Below are positions 29,867-30,305 of a stretch of 30,305 nt of DNA, piece after piece. Below the pieces are notes generated by a model, which made no database searches, had not been told where the DNA came from, and saw only the letters and a list, made by a program, of their open reading frames with translations. A program made the position numbers and the translations under genes. Location: positions 1 to 30,305 of the forward strand of contig JAKSYS010000722.1 in the NCBI GenBank assembly GCA_022925895.1. Direction: 5' to 3'. Origin of the DNA: Fragilaria crotonensis. Lineage: Eukaryota > Bacillariophyta > Fragilariophyceae > Fragilariales > Fragilariaceae. Position 1 is the first letter of the stretch; each line of letters starts with the position of its first letter.

Positions 29867-30305
29867 TTTGTGGAGTTATAAAGTTGAACTACATTTAGTC
29901 ATTCTCCAAAGCTCATGTATTATCTTGATACCAAGTCGATCTTAGGATTGTCGTTATTATTTGTCAGGTCTCAAAAACATGTGACAAATTGAACTAGCGG
30001 TATCTGTTCGCCTTCTGTCGTTCAAAAGCAAGTGTGTAGGCCATTGTGATTTCCAAATTCGAGAGAGATGACTCTGTACTTCACACGAATGCCGTTTGTC
30101 ACTTCACATGAATGGCGGCGCAACGTTGTTTATGTTTTCTTGTCGGCACTCAACTTGACAAGTACGCCGCCACAATTTTGGCGACCAAGATGAAAATCCA
30201 CAACTTCGATACACATAAGGGACAGCGTGGCAGCGAGCGAGCGCGCTAAACCGTATGTGGTGAGAGACAAAGCCCTCCTGAATCCAGAATTTCCTTTCAC
30301 TTGTC
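29867..30305. other. Downstream flank
   Basis: No gene seen. Contains an imperfect direct repeat, ACTTCACACGAATGCCG at 30078-30094 and ACTTCACATGAATGGCG at 30101-30117. A CTTGTC/GACAAG pair lies near 30140-30162. Confidence 0.5.

Overview
The window is nuclear DNA of a photosynthetic stramenopile, most probably a diatom. The evidence is two Copia polyproteins of the kind common in diatom genomes, host introns of about 83-84 bp, a signal-peptide-like leader with a possible plastid motif on an RNase II-type gene, and much low-complexity host protein. This assignment is inferred from protein character; no database was searched.

Layout from left to right. (1) 1-559, minus: 5' part of a CENP-B/pogo-type DNA-binding (transposase-related) gene running off the left edge. 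(2) 1084-3755, plus: RNase II/R-family exoribonuclease with one intron and one apparent 1-base deletion. (3) 3886-5112 and 24693-25296, minus: two halves of one host gene, a Q-, H- and D-rich protein of unknown function, split by a transposon nest of about 19.6 kb. (4) 25297-27697: intergenic. (5) 27698-29866, plus: ankyrin-repeat DHHC protein S-acyltransferase with a His-rich N-terminus. (6) 29867-30305: intergenic.

The nest resolves at base level. An outer plus-strand Copia element (5113-24687) sits in the host gene with a 5-bp target duplication, GTGGG. Its 5' LTR is split by a second, minus-strand Copia element (5174-12207; TCTG duplication; two identical 262-bp LTRs). Its gag is split by a 6.68-kb terminal-inverted-repeat DNA transposon (12980-19658; TA duplication, or AT under a longer-TIR reading) that carries two divergent, decayed genes and subterminal repeats. 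Inside that transposon, in the space between or 5' part of its genes, sits a 411-bp hAT-type MITE (16908-17318) with 14-bp perfect TIRs and an 8-bp duplication. The order of insertion is therefore host gene, then outer Copia, then nested Copia and TIR element independently, then MITE (inside the TIR element). The outer LTRs are identical over 324 bp, so the whole nest looks young.

Both transposon and host reading frames contain many single-base frame changes on either side of which conserved motifs continue. Some lie in homopolymers, so part of the apparent decay may be assembly indels. I see no CRISPR array, tRNA or rRNA gene.
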